From NCBI GenBank assembly GCA_020632715.1, contig JACKFA010000005.1, positions 646,952 through 710,951 on the forward strand: a stretch of DNA of 64,000 nt. The letters are read 5' to 3'. Under the pieces are notes generated by a model. The model worked only from the letters and a program-made list of their open reading frames with translations, was not told the origin of the DNA and did not search any database. The DNA comes from Deltaproteobacteria bacterium (GTDB lineage Bacteria; Myxococcota_A; UBA9042; PHBI01). The translations under genes were made by a program, and so were the position numbers. Of the stretch, positions 1 to 9,687 are shown piece by piece (within the stretch, counting starts at the first letter, position 1; each line of letters starts with the position of its first letter).

Positions 1-1183
1 GGCAGACCGGGATCTGCGTCGCGTAGAAGAGCTGGCCCGGGCAGGCCACCATGCAGTCGACGAGGTCCGCCTCGATGAGGCGGCGGCGGATCTCCCCCTC
101 CCCCGACTGCATCGACGACATCGACCCGTTCGCGAGCACGAAGCCGGCCGTCCCCGTGGGTGCGAGGTGGTGCAGGAAGTGCTGCACCCAGGCAAAGTTC
201 GCGTTCCCGGCCGGCGGGGCGCCGTACCTCCAGCGGACGTCGTCCGGGAGGCGGTCGCCGCCCCACTGCGAGATGTTGAAGGGCGGGTTCGCGAGGATGA
301 AGTCGGCGCGGAGGTCCGGGTGGAGGTCCTCGTGGAAGCTGTCGCCGTGCTTTGGGCCGAGGTTCGCCTCGATGCCGCGGATGGCGAGGTTCATGCGCGC
401 CATCCGCCACGTCGTGCGGTTGCTCTCCTGGCCATAGACCGTGACCTGGTCGCGCCGGCCGCCGTGGGCGTCGAGGAACTTGAGGCTCTGGACGAACATG
501 CCGCCCGAGCCGCAGCACGGGTCGTAGACGCGCCCGCGGTAGGGCTCGAGCATCTCGACGAGGAGGCGGACGATGCTCGTCGGCGTGTAGAACTCGCCGC
601 CGCCGCGCCCCTCGGCCGAGGCGAAGCGCGAGAGGAAGTACTCGTAGACGCGCCCGAGGGTGTCCTTGTCGCGGTGCTCCTTCTGGCCGAGGCCGATGCC
701 GGAGACGAGGTCGATGAGCTTCCCGAGGCTGTGCTTGTCGAGGTTCGGGAGGGCGTAGACCTTCGGGAGGACGCCGCGGAGCTTGGGGTTGTCGCGCTCG
801 ATGGCGTCCATGGCGTCGTCGAGGGTCTTCCCGATGGTGGGCTGGGTCGCCTGGGCGCGGATGAACGACCAGCGGGCGGGCTCGGGGACCCAGAAGACGT
901 TCTCGGCGGTGTACTCGTCGCGGTCCTCGAGGAGGTCGTCGAGCTCGTCGTCGCGCGCGGCGGGGTCTGCGACGAAGTAGTCGCTGTCCGGGTCGGCGAC
1001 GGCGGCGCGGAGGGCGTCGCGGCGCTCCTCGAAGGCGTCCTCGATGTACTTCAGGAAGAGGAGGCCGAGCACGACGTGCTTGTACTCGGCCGGGTCCATG
1101 TTGTTCCGGAGGAGGTCGGCGGCGTCCCAGAGCTTCGACTCGAAGCCGAGGCTGCCGGTGCGCTGGTCGTTCGTCGCGGTCAT
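1..1183 (-). CDS. hsdM: Type I restriction-modification system DNA methyltransferase subunit HsdM (3' end outside window)
   Basis: N6-adenine methyltransferase subunit of a type I restriction system, which partners with HsdS and HsdR to modify or cut DNA. The translation from ATG at 1183 opens MTATNDQRTGSLGFESKLWD, followed by the HsdM_N helical domain (NNMDPAEYKHVVLGLLFLKYI). About residue 221 there is the SAM-binding motif DPCCGSGGMF and near residue 297 the catalytic ILANPPFN (NPPF) motif. The frame is open to the left edge after 394 codons, so roughly the last quarter is missing; hsdS and hsdR would be expected to the left. An antiphage role is family knowledge, not shown here. The start is well supported because the homologous N-terminus begins there. 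Confidence 0.93.
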   Translation of the reverse strand, partial: MTATNDQRTGSLGFESKLWDAADLLRNNMDPAEYKHVVLGLLFLKYIEDAFEERRDALRAAVADPDSDYFVADPAARDDELDDLLEDRDEYTAENVFWVPEPARWSFIRAQATQPTIGKTLDDAMDAIERDNPKLRGVLPKVYALPNLDKHSLGKLIDLVSGIGLGQKEHRDKDTLGRVYEYFLSRFASAEGRGGGEFYTPTSIVRLLVEMLEPYRGRVYDPCCGSGGMFVQSLKFLDAHGGRRDQVTVYGQESNRTTWRMARMNLAIRGIEANLGPKHGDSFHEDLHPDLRADFILANPPFNISQWGGDRLPDDVRWRYGAPPAGNANFAWVQHFLHHLAPTGTAGFVLANGSMSSMQSGEGEIRRRLIEADLVDCMVACPGQLFYATQIPVC

Positions 1184-1347
1184 CGGGCGTCCCTGTCGTG
1201 GTCTACGAGGAATGGAGTCTGCCCGAGGGGGGCGAGGACGTCGAGCGCTCCGGCGTCTTCGGCCCGGGCGGTGCGGTTCGGGGTCGACGGGCGGGGGTGG
1301 GCTGGACTATCGTGTCCACACCACACTCCAGTCGACTCGGGGTTCCC

Positions 1348-3495
1348 ATGCGCAGCACGGTGCGGGCGGCGACGCGGCTTTCTCTCTTCGGGCTCCTGGC
1401 GACGGCGGGCGCCCTCGGCGCGTGCGACGCCGAGTCGGGCGTGGACGACTTCACGATCCCGTTCGACGGTCTCACCAATGAGTCCGACACCTTCGTCGGC
1501 GGCGGTGACACGTCCGTCGCGCCCGCGCAGGACCCGTGCGGCGGCGTGCCGACGACGGGGCGCTGCAACGGGGCGAGCATCGACTTCTGTGTCGTCGTCA
1601 CCGGGTCGAGCGAGCCGTTCGCGACGACGATCTCGTGCGGCCCCGGGATGACCTGCGCCGAGACCGGCGCCGGGGCCACGTGCGTGAACTCGGCCGAGTG
1701 CCGGCCCGGCGACTCGGAGTGCCGGTCCGGACAGCTCGCGTCCTGCAAGGGCGACGGGCACTGGCAGCTCTCGTCGTGCGGCGGCGGCTGCGTCGACTCG
1801 GCGATCGGCGCCACCTGCCGGCCCTCCGTTCCGACCGAGCGCTACGCGAACACGGTCGAGTTCGAGTTCAAACGCCCCGACGCCGACTTCACCGACTGGG
1901 GGGGAGACGTCTTCCGGGCACCGGCGCGACGCTTCCTGGTGGTCTCTTTCGGCAACGGCGACGTGCTGGACTCCACCGTCACCGACAACGACGGCCACTT
2001 CGAGCTCGACGTGGTGCCGGCCGCGCAGAGCGATGGAGACGACTCCATCACGCTCTTCGCGGGGCGCGTGGCGGACGGCGGCTTCGCCTACGCGATCGTC
2101 GACCCGGGCTTCGGCGCGCGCGAGGTCTCGATCTCCGACCTCGTGGCGAACGGCGCGCCGGACCCGACCTTCTGGCGGTGGACCTGGACCCCGGCCGACA
2201 TCCCCTCGGGCGATGGCGCGTACCTGTCCATCAACGCCGGCTCGGGCGTCGCCTTCGCGTACGACTACCTGTCCTGGGTCCACAACACGACGCAGGGGTT
2301 CTTCGGCGGTCGCCCCGAGAGCACGCTCGTGATGTGGCTCGGCTTCGGCACGTCCTGGAACTGCGGGGCCTGCTTCTTGAAGTCGCCCACGATGGCCAGA
2401 GGGGTCCCCTTCGCGAGCAGCGTCTTCTACCCGGCCGACAACGACGAGGAGTACTGGAGCGGTGCGGTGCTCGCGCACGAGCTCGGCCACTGGGTGATGT
2501 CGACCTACGGGACGAACCCCGGCGAGGGAGGCCAGCATATCCTCGGGATCCCGTCGCACCCCGGGCTCGCGTGGTCCGAGGGCTTCGCGACGTGGTTCAG
2601 CTGCGTCGTCCGCGGCGAGCCGTTCTACTACGACAAGCAGGACGGGCTCTTCTTCTGGGTCGACCACAAGAACCGGGCCTACGAGAGCGGGGCCCCCTGG
2701 CAGCGCCCCATCAACGCGAACGGGCTCGAGCAGCTCATCGACGAGAACGAGGTGACGCGGATGCTGCTCGGGCTCACGTCGGAGTCGACCTGGCCCGGGA
2801 TGCTCGCGGCGCTGTCGTCCGCGCGGATGAACGTGGCGCCGTTCCTGCGCGGCTACCGCCGGCGCACCTGGGATGGGCTCGACGCGAACGGCTACCCGCT
2901 CCCGGCGTGGTCGACGACGGACTCCGCGCCCCACCTCGCCGACTACTTCGACGCGCTCGTCTGCGGCGGGGTCGTGAGCGGCGCGACCATCGACGCGCAG
3001 ACCGAGCCGTGGACCTTCTACCCGTACCCGAGCGGGGCCCCGCTCTGCCGGCGGCCCGAGGCGCCCATCGAGGTGACGTGGCGCGGTGACGTCGCCGAGG
3101 TGCGGTGGTTCCTCCGGCTCGACGGGGACCTCACGCTGACCCTGACGGGGGCTGGGCCGGCGACCACGCGGACCATCGCGAGCGGCGCCGAGCCGGGCTC
3201 GGTGACGCTGAGCCCGCCGGCCGGCGGCGCGGGCCCGCTCGGCGGTGCCGGGGCGTCGGGGCTCGCGCTCGAGGTGAGCCTCGACGGCGCGACCTGGGGC
3301 GTCCACGGGCGCACGACGCGCGAGAAGGCGCCGCCGGTCGCGGTCCCGCCGCGGCTCGGCGCCGTGGTCGGCTTGAAGGGGATGAAGCCGACGGCCGGGA
3401 TCGCGCTCCACCGCGTCCCGCCCGAGGCGCGCGCGCCGCGGGGAGAGCTCCCGTGGGCCGAGCGCCTCGGGACGTTCCGCGAGCGCTCGCGCTGA
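1348..3495 (+). CDS. Secreted lipoprotein metalloprotease-like protein (HExxH)
   Basis: Predicted lipoprotein of 715 residues: signal peptide MRSTVRAATRLSLFGLLATA with lipobox LGAC, then a Cys-rich region (about residues 60-160, repeated Cys pairs) and a catalytic-like domain. HELGHW at about residues 377-382 is a zinc-metalloprotease HExxH, and WSEGFATW about 30 residues later supplies a plausible third ligand Glu (gluzincin pattern). The likely substrate is extracellular protein, by inference. I chose ATG 1348 because upstream in-frame starts lack a signal peptide. It lies 55 bp upstream of a second secreted peptidase on the same strand, so the two may be co-transcribed. No named family recognised. 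Confidence 0.8.
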   Translation: MRSTVRAATRLSLFGLLATAGALGACDAESGVDDFTIPFDGLTNESDTFVGGGDTSVAPAQDPCGGVPTTGRCNGASIDFCVVVTGSSEPFATTISCGPGMTCAETGAGATCVNSAECRPGDSECRSGQLASCKGDGHWQLSSCGGGCVDSAIGATCRPSVPTERYANTVEFEFKRPDADFTDWGGDVFRAPARRFLVVSFGNGDVLDSTVTDNDGHFELDVVPAAQSDGDDSITLFAGRVADGGFAYAIVDPGFGAREVSISDLVANGAPDPTFWRWTWTPADIPSGDGAYLSINAGSGVAFAYDYLSWVHNTTQGFFGGRPESTLVMWLGFGTSWNCGACFLKSPTMARGVPFASSVFYPADNDEEYWSGAVLAHELGHWVMSTYGTNPGEGGQHILGIPSHPGLAWSEGFATWFSCVVRGEPFYYDKQDGLFFWVDHKNRAYESGAPWQRPINANGLEQLIDENEVTRMLLGLTSESTWPGMLAALSSARMNVAPFLRGYRRRTWDGLDANGYPLPAWSTTDSAPHLADYFDALVCGGVVSGATIDAQTEPWTFYPYPSGAPLCRRPEAPIEVTWRGDVAEVRWFLRLDGDLTLTLTGAGPATTRTIASGAEPGSVTLSPPAGGAGPLGGAGASGLALEVSLDGATWGVHGRTTREKAPPVAVPPRLGAVVGLKGMKPTAGIALHRVPPEARAPRGELPWAERLGTFRERSR

Positions 3496-3550
3496 GAGCG
3501 AGCCCGCTTCGCTTGGGATTTGGTGAGCTTCGCAGCTGGAGAGGTCGTGC

Positions 3551-6058
3551 ATGTGGTCAGCCTGGATGATGCGAGTCGTGGTCCTCGGCGTGGTCGGGGT
3601 GTTCGTGGGATGCGGCGACGGCGGCGGCGGTGCGAGCCCCTCCGAGACGCCGTGCGACCCCGGCTGCACGGGCTCGCAGGTGTGCCAGGACGGCGCCTGC
3701 GTCGAGACCTCGACCCCGACGTGTGAGCCGGCGTGCGTGAGCCCGCAGGTCTGTGGCAGCGCGGGCGCGTGCGTCGACCCGACGCCGTCGGGTCAGTGCT
3801 CGCCCGCGTGCGGCGGGGGCCAGAGCTGCGTCGACGGGGTGTGCCGGGACGACGTGACGCCCGGCGCGTGCTCGCCCGCGTGCGGCGCCGGCCAGAGCTG
3901 CGTCGGCGGCTCCTGCGTTGACGACGTCACGCCCAGTGGGTGCAACCCGGCGTGCGCGCCGAGCTTCCACTGCGAAGACAGCCGCTGCCGGCCCGACGAC
4001 GACACGACGACGTGTCCCGCCGGCTGCGGCGACGGCTACGTCTGCCAGTACGGGGTGTGCGTCGCCGAGAGCGTCGTCGACGACCCCGACACGCACGTCG
4101 AGGCAGGCGAGAGCTGGCTCGTGATGGTCTACATGGTCGCCGACAACAACCTCGAGGAGGCGGCACTCGACGATCTCGAGGAGATGCTCGCCATCGGCGG
4201 GAGCGAGCACTTCCGCTTCGCCGTGCAGGTCGACCGGGCGGCCGGGTTCACGAACGCCGGCGTCGGCGCGCTCGGCGATTGGACCTCGACGAAGCGGCTC
4301 CTCATCGACGGCGGCGGGCTCCACGAGGTGCAGGATCTCGGCGAGACCGACATGGCCGACCCGACCGTGCTCGCGAGCTTCATCGAGTGGGCGGCGGGGA
4401 GCTATCCGGCCGACCGGCGGATGCTCGTGTTCTGGGACCACGGCGGCGGGTGGACGGGCTTCGGGGTCGACGAGTCGGTGAGCACGAGCAACCAGCTGTC
4501 GCTCGCCGATCTGAAGGCCGGCATCGCCTGGGGCCTCCAGGGCGCGCGGGTGCCGCGGCTCGACATGCTCGGCTTCGACGCGTGTCTCATGGCGAGCTAC
4601 GAGACCGCGCGGACGCTCCAGCCGTTCGCCGAGTACCTGCTCGCCTCCGAGGAGACCGAGCCCGGGACGGGCTGGGACTACCGCTCGTTCGCCGTGGCGC
4701 GGGACGCGGGCGGCACCGACGCGGTAACGCTCGCGAGCCACGTCATCGACGGGTACTTCGCGCAGTCGGCAGGGGGCACGGACAAGGAGATCATCACGCT
4801 CTCGCTCGTCGACCTGACCAGGATGAACGCGCTCGCGACCGCGATGACCCAGCTCGCGACGGCGCTCCGGGTGACGCTCCCGGCGAGCGGCGCCGACATC
4901 GCGCGTGTGCGGGACGCGTCGCTCGCGTTCGGGCGTGCCGCGGACCCGAGACAGGCCCAGAACCTCGTCGACATCGGGGACTTCGGGCGGCGGGCCGCGC
5001 AGCTCCTCGGCGGCGACGTCGCGACGCGGTGGGCGGCGGTCGAGAGCGCGCTGCGGGCCGCCGTGCTCCTCAATCACACGGGCCGGAGCGCCGCTCGGGC
5101 GCAGGGGCTCAACGTCTACTACCCGCCGAGCGTGGGGTTCTACGACGAGGCGTACAACGACATCGCGGAGGCCGCCGGGTGGCGCGCGTTCCTGGGCGAG
5201 TTCTACGCGGCGGGCTCGGGCGCGCCGGCGATCACGCTGCCGGTGGATCCCGCAGCGGTGGCGACGGGTTGGGTCGACGGCGTGGCGGTGCTCGAGGCGA
5301 CGATCCCCGCGGCGACGCGCGCGCAGGTGACGTCCTCGGTGTTCTACGCGGGCGTGCACGAGGACAGCATCGATGGTGAGTTCTTTCTCGTCGCAGGCCC
5401 GGCGGACGAGTTCACGGACGGACTCACGGGGAGCTGGGATGGGGTCGTGCTGGTGGCGTCGCAGGGCGACAAGGAGAGCTTCGGGTTCCTCGACTACTAC
5501 GAGGACGCGAGCGGCGGGTGGTGGTTCGACATGCCGTTCGGGTACTTCCGTGCAGGAGCGAGCACGGGGAGCTACGTCGTGCGCCGCGAGGTGTTCGACG
5601 GCAACAATCAGAGCCTCGGGGTCCAGTGGATCGAGTACCTCGGGAACGCGGTCGGGGCCCTCGTGCCGAGCGCCGGGTCGACCCTGAGGCCGCTGGTGCT
5701 CATCGCGACGGCGACGGACTTGTCGTGGGAGCCCTTCGGGAACGTACGGTTCGACGCGACGGCGCCGATCGACGTGGACGTGGCGAACGTCTTCGAGAAC
5801 CTCACGCCGGGCGCGATCCTGGCGCTGGAGGTCGACGTCTGGGACTTCGCCGGCAACACGGACTACATGGCCGGGTACCTGCCGCTCGACACCGGGACGG
5901 AGGACCCGTGCCAGGGGGTCGACGAGATCGGCATCTGCGAGAGCAACAGCGTCTACTGGTGCGAGAACGACCAGCTTTACTATTACGACTGCAGCGATGA
6001 TGGCTTGGTCTGCGGGTTCGACACGGCGGAAGGCTACTACAGCTGCTTGCCGCAGTAG
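3551..6058 (+). CDS. Clostripain-family (peptidase C11) lipoprotein with Cys-rich repeats
   Basis: Predicted secreted cysteine peptidase of 835 residues. The N-terminus has a short signal peptide and lipobox (GVFVGC). Residues about 30-165 hold six or more tandem Cys-rich units of the form CSPACGxGQSCVxGxC. The clostripain domain starts near residue 195 (WLVMVYMVADNNLEEAALDD) and carries the His motif FWDHGGGW (His about 297) and the Cys motif GFDACLM (Cys about 345), the C11 catalytic dyad. A C-terminal beta-rich domain with another Cys pair follows. Clostripain-type enzymes cleave after basic residues; that specificity is only family knowledge here. ATG at 3566 or 3569 is an equally possible start. 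It follows the metalloprotease lipoprotein, suggesting a degradative pair. Confidence 0.88.
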   Translation: MWSAWMMRVVVLGVVGVFVGCGDGGGGASPSETPCDPGCTGSQVCQDGACVETSTPTCEPACVSPQVCGSAGACVDPTPSGQCSPACGGGQSCVDGVCRDDVTPGACSPACGAGQSCVGGSCVDDVTPSGCNPACAPSFHCEDSRCRPDDDTTTCPAGCGDGYVCQYGVCVAESVVDDPDTHVEAGESWLVMVYMVADNNLEEAALDDLEEMLAIGGSEHFRFAVQVDRAAGFTNAGVGALGDWTSTKRLLIDGGGLHEVQDLGETDMADPTVLASFIEWAAGSYPADRRMLVFWDHGGGWTGFGVDESVSTSNQLSLADLKAGIAWGLQGARVPRLDMLGFDACLMASYETARTLQPFAEYLLASEETEPGTGWDYRSFAVARDAGGTDAVTLASHVIDGYFAQSAGGTDKEIITLSLVDLTRMNALATAMTQLATALRVTLPASGADIARVRDASLAFGRAADPRQAQNLVDIGDFGRRAAQLLGGDVATRWAAVESALRAAVLLNHTGRSAARAQGLNVYYPPSVGFYDEAYNDIAEAAGWRAFLGEFYAAGSGAPAITLPVDPAAVATGWVDGVAVLEATIPAATRAQVTSSVFYAGVHEDSIDGEFFLVAGPADEFTDGLTGSWDGVVLVASQGDKESFGFLDYYEDASGGWWFDMPFGYFRAGASTGSYVVRREVFDGNNQSLGVQWIEYLGNAVGALVPSAGSTLRPLVLIATATDLSWEPFGNVRFDATAPIDVDVANVFENLTPGAILALEVDVWDFAGNTDYMAGYLPLDTGTEDPCQGVDEIGICESNSVYWCENDQLYYYDCSDDGLVCGFDTAEGYYSCLPQ

Positions 6059-6905
6059 CGGGGAGTGGGCGGGCGGTCACGAGGGCCGCCCCTACCCGGG
6101 CGGGCGGACCGGAGGCCGCGCCAGGGCGGGCGGCCACGAGGGCCGCCCCTACCTCGGCGGGCGGACCGGAGGGCCGCGCCAGGGCGGGCGGCCACGAGGG
6201 CCGCCCCTACCTCGGCGGGCGGACCGGAGGGCCGCGCCGGGGGCGGAGGGCGGGCCACGAGGGCCGCCCCTACCTCGGCGGGCGGACCGGAGGGCGAGGG
6301 CCGTGCCGGCGGGCGGCGGGCGGCCACGAGGGCCGCCCCTACCTCGGCGGGCGGACCGGAGGGCGCGCCGGGGCAGGCGGCCACGAGGGGCCGCCCCTAC
6401 CTCGGCGGGCGGGCGGACCGGAGGGCGCGCGCGCGGCGGGCGGCCACGAGGGCCGAGGGCCCCCTACCTCAGCAGGCGGACCGGAGGCCGCGCCGCGGCG
6501 GGCGGCCACGAGGGCCGCCCCTACCTCGGCAGGCGGGCGGAGGGCCGCGCGCGCGGCGGGCGGCCACGAGGGCCGCCCTACCACCACGGCAGGGGAACCG
6601 GAGGGGCCGCGCCGCGGCGGGCAACCACGAGGGCCGCCCCTACCTTGGCGGGCGGACCGGAGGGCCGCGCCGCGGCGGGCGGCACAAGGGCGCGTCACGG
6701 CGGGCGGGCACGAGGGTGTGATGTGCGGGCGGGCACGAGGGCGCGTCACGGCGGGTCGAACACGTCGACGCACCGCGGGCGGCCACGAGGGCCGCCCCTA
6801 CGCGGGTGGACACGTTGGGCGCATCGCGGGCGGGCACGAGGACGCCCCTGCGCGGGCGGCCACGTGGGACGCATCGCGGGCGGCCACGCGGGCCGCCCCT
6901 ACTTC
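6059..6905. repeat. Array of about 15 degenerate ~60-bp GC-rich palindromic repeats
   Basis: No gene is seen here. A unit of roughly 55-65 bp recurs, its core being GGGCGGCC, a 5-base loop ACGAG, then GGCCGCCC and CTACC, i.e. an 8-bp hairpin, followed by a variable GGCGGGCGGACCGGAGG segment. Recognisable cores centre near 6078, 6131, 6191, 6257, 6326, 6382, 6447, 6507, 6567, 6627, 6683, 6708, 6783, 6835, 6863 and 6887. Units decay toward the right end. Long open frames on both strands here are an artefact of composition. It lies between convergent genes (clostripain lipoprotein and GST). Confidence 0.85.
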
Positions 6906-6923
6906 CGCCGCCGCGCGCCCCGA

Positions 6924-7538
6924 CTACATCGGCGGGGGCGAGCTCGCGCGCCAGGCCGGGAGCTCGTCGAGCGCCCCGAGCCACGCCCGGACGTGGGGCG
7001 CGTCCTCGAGCGGGAGGCGCGCCGGCACCGCGTACGTCAGGCACGCCGCCACGCAGAAGTCCGCGACCGTCAGACCGTCTCCCACGAGCCAGCGGTGCTC
7101 CGCGAGGTGCGCGTCCAGGATCCCCGCGTAGTGCCGGAAGTCCACCTCCGCCTTCGCGCACACCGTCTCGTCCGTCGGCAGCCCGCGCAGCGGCTTGATG
7201 ATGCGCTCCGCCGTGATGTCCCGCGCCGGCGGGTAGAAGTGCGCGAGCTCCCAGCTCTGCCAGCGCATGATGTCGTAGCGCGCGTTCGTCCTCGGCCAGA
7301 GCCCGCTCTCCGTCTTGCTCGCCAGGTACGCCGCGATCGCGTTGCTCTCCCAGAGCGTCACGTCGCCATCCACCAACACCGGCACCTTCGCGTTCGGGTT
7401 GATGAGCTTGAACTCCGGCGTGCGCGTCGCGCCCCGCAAGATGTCCACGATCTGCACCTCCACCTCGAGGCCGAGGTGCTTCACCACCGCGTCGACCTTG
7501 CGACAGTTCGGGCTCGCCGGATGCGTGTAGAGGATCAT
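6924..7538 (-). CDS. Glutathione S-transferase family protein
   Basis: 204-residue GST. The thioredoxin-like N-terminal domain starts MILYTHPASPNCRKVDAVV and contains the cis-Pro region NPNAKVPVL and the glutathione-contacting WESNAIAAYLA (ESxAI motif). The helical C-terminal domain includes LTVADFCVAA, the conserved N-capping-box Asp motif. It would conjugate glutathione to electrophiles in the cytoplasm. The start at 7538 is chosen because AAGGAGA lies 7 nt upstream; an earlier in-frame ATG at 7613 would add 25 residues with no homology and run into the divergent LysR promoter. It is divergent from the LysR gene at 7649, a common regulator-target arrangement. Confidence 0.92.
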   Translation of the reverse strand: MILYTHPASPNCRKVDAVVKHLGLEVEVQIVDILRGATRTPEFKLINPNAKVPVLVDGDVTLWESNAIAAYLASKTESGLWPRTNARYDIMRWQSWELAHFYPPARDITAERIIKPLRGLPTDETVCAKAEVDFRHYAGILDAHLAEHRWLVGDGLTVADFCVAACLTYAVPARLPLEDAPHVRAWLGALDELPAWRASSPPPM

Positions 7539-7619
7539 GACCGCTTCTCCTTGCTCTGCGTGTTGTTCGAGACCTCGCCCTGACCCCTCGGAAACTACCC
7601 GCGGCCACTTCATTCAGGA

Positions 7620-7645
7620 AATGGATTGTCATGATGTAGACCATT
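7620..7645. promoter_or_regulatory. Possible LysR operator between divergent GST and LysR genes
   Basis: The 110-bp divergent region contains AATGG at 7620-7624 and CCATT at 7641-7645 as an interrupted inverted repeat, in the only AT-richer patch of the spacer, just upstream of the LysR start. LysR-type proteins usually bind such dyads between divergent genes. The assignment is inferred from position only. Confidence 0.3.
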
Positions 7646-7648
7646 CAC

Positions 7649-8569
7649 ATGGAGAATCTCGCCGCCGTCGACCTCAACCTCCTCGTCGTCCTCGACGCCC
7701 TCCTCGCCGAGCGCAGCGTCACCCGCGCCGGCGCCCGCGTCGGCCTCAGCCAGCCCGCCGTCAGCAACGCCCTCGCGCGCCTCCGCGCCCTCGTCGGCGA
7801 CCCGCTCCTCGTCCGCGCCGGCAGCGCCATGGAGCCCACCCCGCGCGCCCTCGAGCTCGCCGGCCCCGTCCGCCACGCCCTCGCCACCCTCGGCCGCGCC
7901 CTCTCCACCGCCCCGCGCTTCGACCCCGCCACCTCCCAGCACACCTTCCGCGTCGCCGCCACCGACGAGGCCCAGCTCACCCTCGTCCCCCCGCTCGCCG
8001 CGCGCCTCGCCGCCGCCGCCCCCGGCGTCGACCTCTCCCTCGCCCGCGCCACGAGCCGCGTCGAGGACGGCCTCCGCACCGGCCGCCACGACCTCTACGT
8101 CGGCTCCTGGCTCGACATCCCCGCCTCCCTCAACCACCACCTCCTCCGCCACGAGCCCTTCGCCTGCGTCGCCCGCAAAGGCCACCCCGCCCTCACCGGC
8201 GGCCTCACCCTCGGCGCCTTCGCCGCCGCCGCCCACGTCCTCGTCACCCCCGCCGAGCGCCCCGGCTCCGCCGTCGACGCCGCCCTCGCCGACCAGGGCG
8301 TCGACCGCCGCGTCGCCCTCCGCACCCCCCACCTCTCCGTCGCCGCCCGCGTCGTCGCCCGCACCGACCTCCTCGCCATCCTCCCGCGGCGCGTCGCCGA
8401 GACCCTCGCCGGAGAGCTCCCCATCGACGTCTTCACGCCCCCGCTCGACGCCCCGGCCGTCCCCGTGCATCTCGTCTGGCACCCGCGCGCCCACGACCAC
8501 GCCCCCCAGCGCTGGCTCCGACAGCAGCTCATGGACACCGCCGCCGCCGAGGACGACGCCGCCTGGTAG
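7649..8569 (+). CDS. LysR-family transcriptional regulator
   Basis: 306-residue LTTR. The N-terminal winged HTH occupies residues 1-65: DLNLLVVLDALLAERSVTRAGARVGLSQPAVSNALARLR, ending PLLVR. The effector-binding domain follows from about residue 90. ATG 7649 is the canonical start (MENLAAVDLNLLVVLD); no clear Shine-Dalgarno is visible, so the transcript may be leaderless. Divergent from the GST gene, it probably controls that gene and itself. The effector is unknown. Confidence 0.92.
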   Translation: MENLAAVDLNLLVVLDALLAERSVTRAGARVGLSQPAVSNALARLRALVGDPLLVRAGSAMEPTPRALELAGPVRHALATLGRALSTAPRFDPATSQHTFRVAATDEAQLTLVPPLAARLAAAAPGVDLSLARATSRVEDGLRTGRHDLYVGSWLDIPASLNHHLLRHEPFACVARKGHPALTGGLTLGAFAAAAHVLVTPAERPGSAVDAALADQGVDRRVALRTPHLSVAARVVARTDLLAILPRRVAETLAGELPIDVFTPPLDAPAVPVHLVWHPRAHDHAPQRWLRQQLMDTAAAEDDAAW

Positions 8570-8636
8570 CCCCCGACGAAGCGCGCGACACGGCCCGCGC
8601 GCTGGCGTACCCTCCCCCCTCACCCCCGGAGGCCCC

Positions 8637-9545
8637 ATGCCCGTCGCGCCGCCACGCCGCCGCCAGCTCCTCGCCGTCCTCGCGCTCGCCGCGACCCTCT
8701 CGGCCTGCGCCAGCGCCCCCGCCCCGAGGTCGGGCGACGCCGACCCGCGCCAGGCCGACAACGCCGCGAGCGGCGAGCCCCGCCGCCACGTCGCGATGGT
8801 CCTCCTGAGCGAGCCCCGGCTCCCGCCCGGGGACGCCGTCGGCGCCGCGTACCGGGAGATGGAGCACCTCCCGCCGGCCGCGACGCCGTCGCAGGTGGAG
8901 GGCGACAAGCAGGTCATGAGCGTCGTCGTCGAGCCCGGGGTCGTGGCAGCCATCGGGCTCATGCCGATGCCGGTCCCGGACGGCGAGGCCGACGAGCTCG
9001 CGAAGTACAGCGTCGCGGTGGTCGGTGGGCTCGAGGAGCTCGCCCCGCACCGCGCCCACCTCGTGGTCCTCCTCACCGACGAGCGCTCCGCCACGGCCTT
9101 CGAGTCGGCGTCGCGCCTCATCTCGCTCCTCGCGGCCATCGCGGAGGCCACCCCGAGCGTCGGCGTGTACTACGGCGAGGGCAACGTCACGCACCCGCGC
9201 TCGACGTTCCTGAGCGTGGCCCGGGAAGGAGACCCCGCCTCGCGCGCGGTCCTCTGGTCGGGCATCAGCGTGGCGCCCGACCCCGCCGACCGCGACCGCT
9301 ACAGCTTCCTCAGCCTCGGCATGGGCGCGCTGGGGCTCCCGGAGCTGCTCCTGTCCGCGAAGGACACCCCCGCCCCGGAGGCCGTCGCCTACTTCTTCGA
9401 CCTCCTGAGCTACGTCGGCGCGCGCGGCGAGCCGCTCCCCGAGGGCGACACCGTCGGCCGCAGCGAGACCGAGAAGCGCCCCGTCCACTACGTGGCGTCG
9501 CCGACCGAGCCCGGCGAGAAGGTCTGGCGCGTCGAGCTCGACTGA
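8637..9545 (+). CDS. DUF4261-like lipoprotein
   Basis: 302 residues. Signal peptide with lipobox TLSAC near residue 22. The body resembles DUF4261: an N-terminal HVAMVLLSEPRLPPGDAV segment and a C-terminal LGLPELLLSAKDTPAPEAVAYFFDLLSYV followed by PLPEGDTVGRSE. DUF4261 proteins have no known activity and most lack a signal peptide, so a lipid-anchored version is unusual. It stands 67 bp after the LysR gene on the same strand, probably as a separate unit. Confidence 0.72.
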   Translation: MPVAPPRRRQLLAVLALAATLSACASAPAPRSGDADPRQADNAASGEPRRHVAMVLLSEPRLPPGDAVGAAYREMEHLPPAATPSQVEGDKQVMSVVVEPGVVAAIGLMPMPVPDGEADELAKYSVAVVGGLEELAPHRAHLVVLLTDERSATAFESASRLISLLAAIAEATPSVGVYYGEGNVTHPRSTFLSVAREGDPASRAVLWSGISVAPDPADRDRYSFLSLGMGALGLPELLLSAKDTPAPEAVAYFFDLLSYVGARGEPLPEGDTVGRSETEKRPVHYVASPTEPGEKVWRVELD

Positions 9546-9687
9546 CCACGCGCCCTGAGCGACAGCCCGCGCTCGTCACTTTTTGTCTCGCGCCGCCCCG
9601 TCGACGCGGCGCCCGTTCTCCCGGCCCCTGGACTTCGTTACGATGGGCGCTCGCCCGTCGTCAGCGACCCCACCAGGAGTGTCGACC

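Noticed and set aside
6059..6905. CRISPR array
   Set aside because: Repeats are imperfect, spacers are not unique but part of the repeated unit, and no cas gene is nearby.
5997..7583. Open frame through the repeat array and across the GST gene
   Set aside because: Produced by the GC-rich repeats; composition is Arg/Gly/Pro only and it overlaps a clear GST gene on the other strand.
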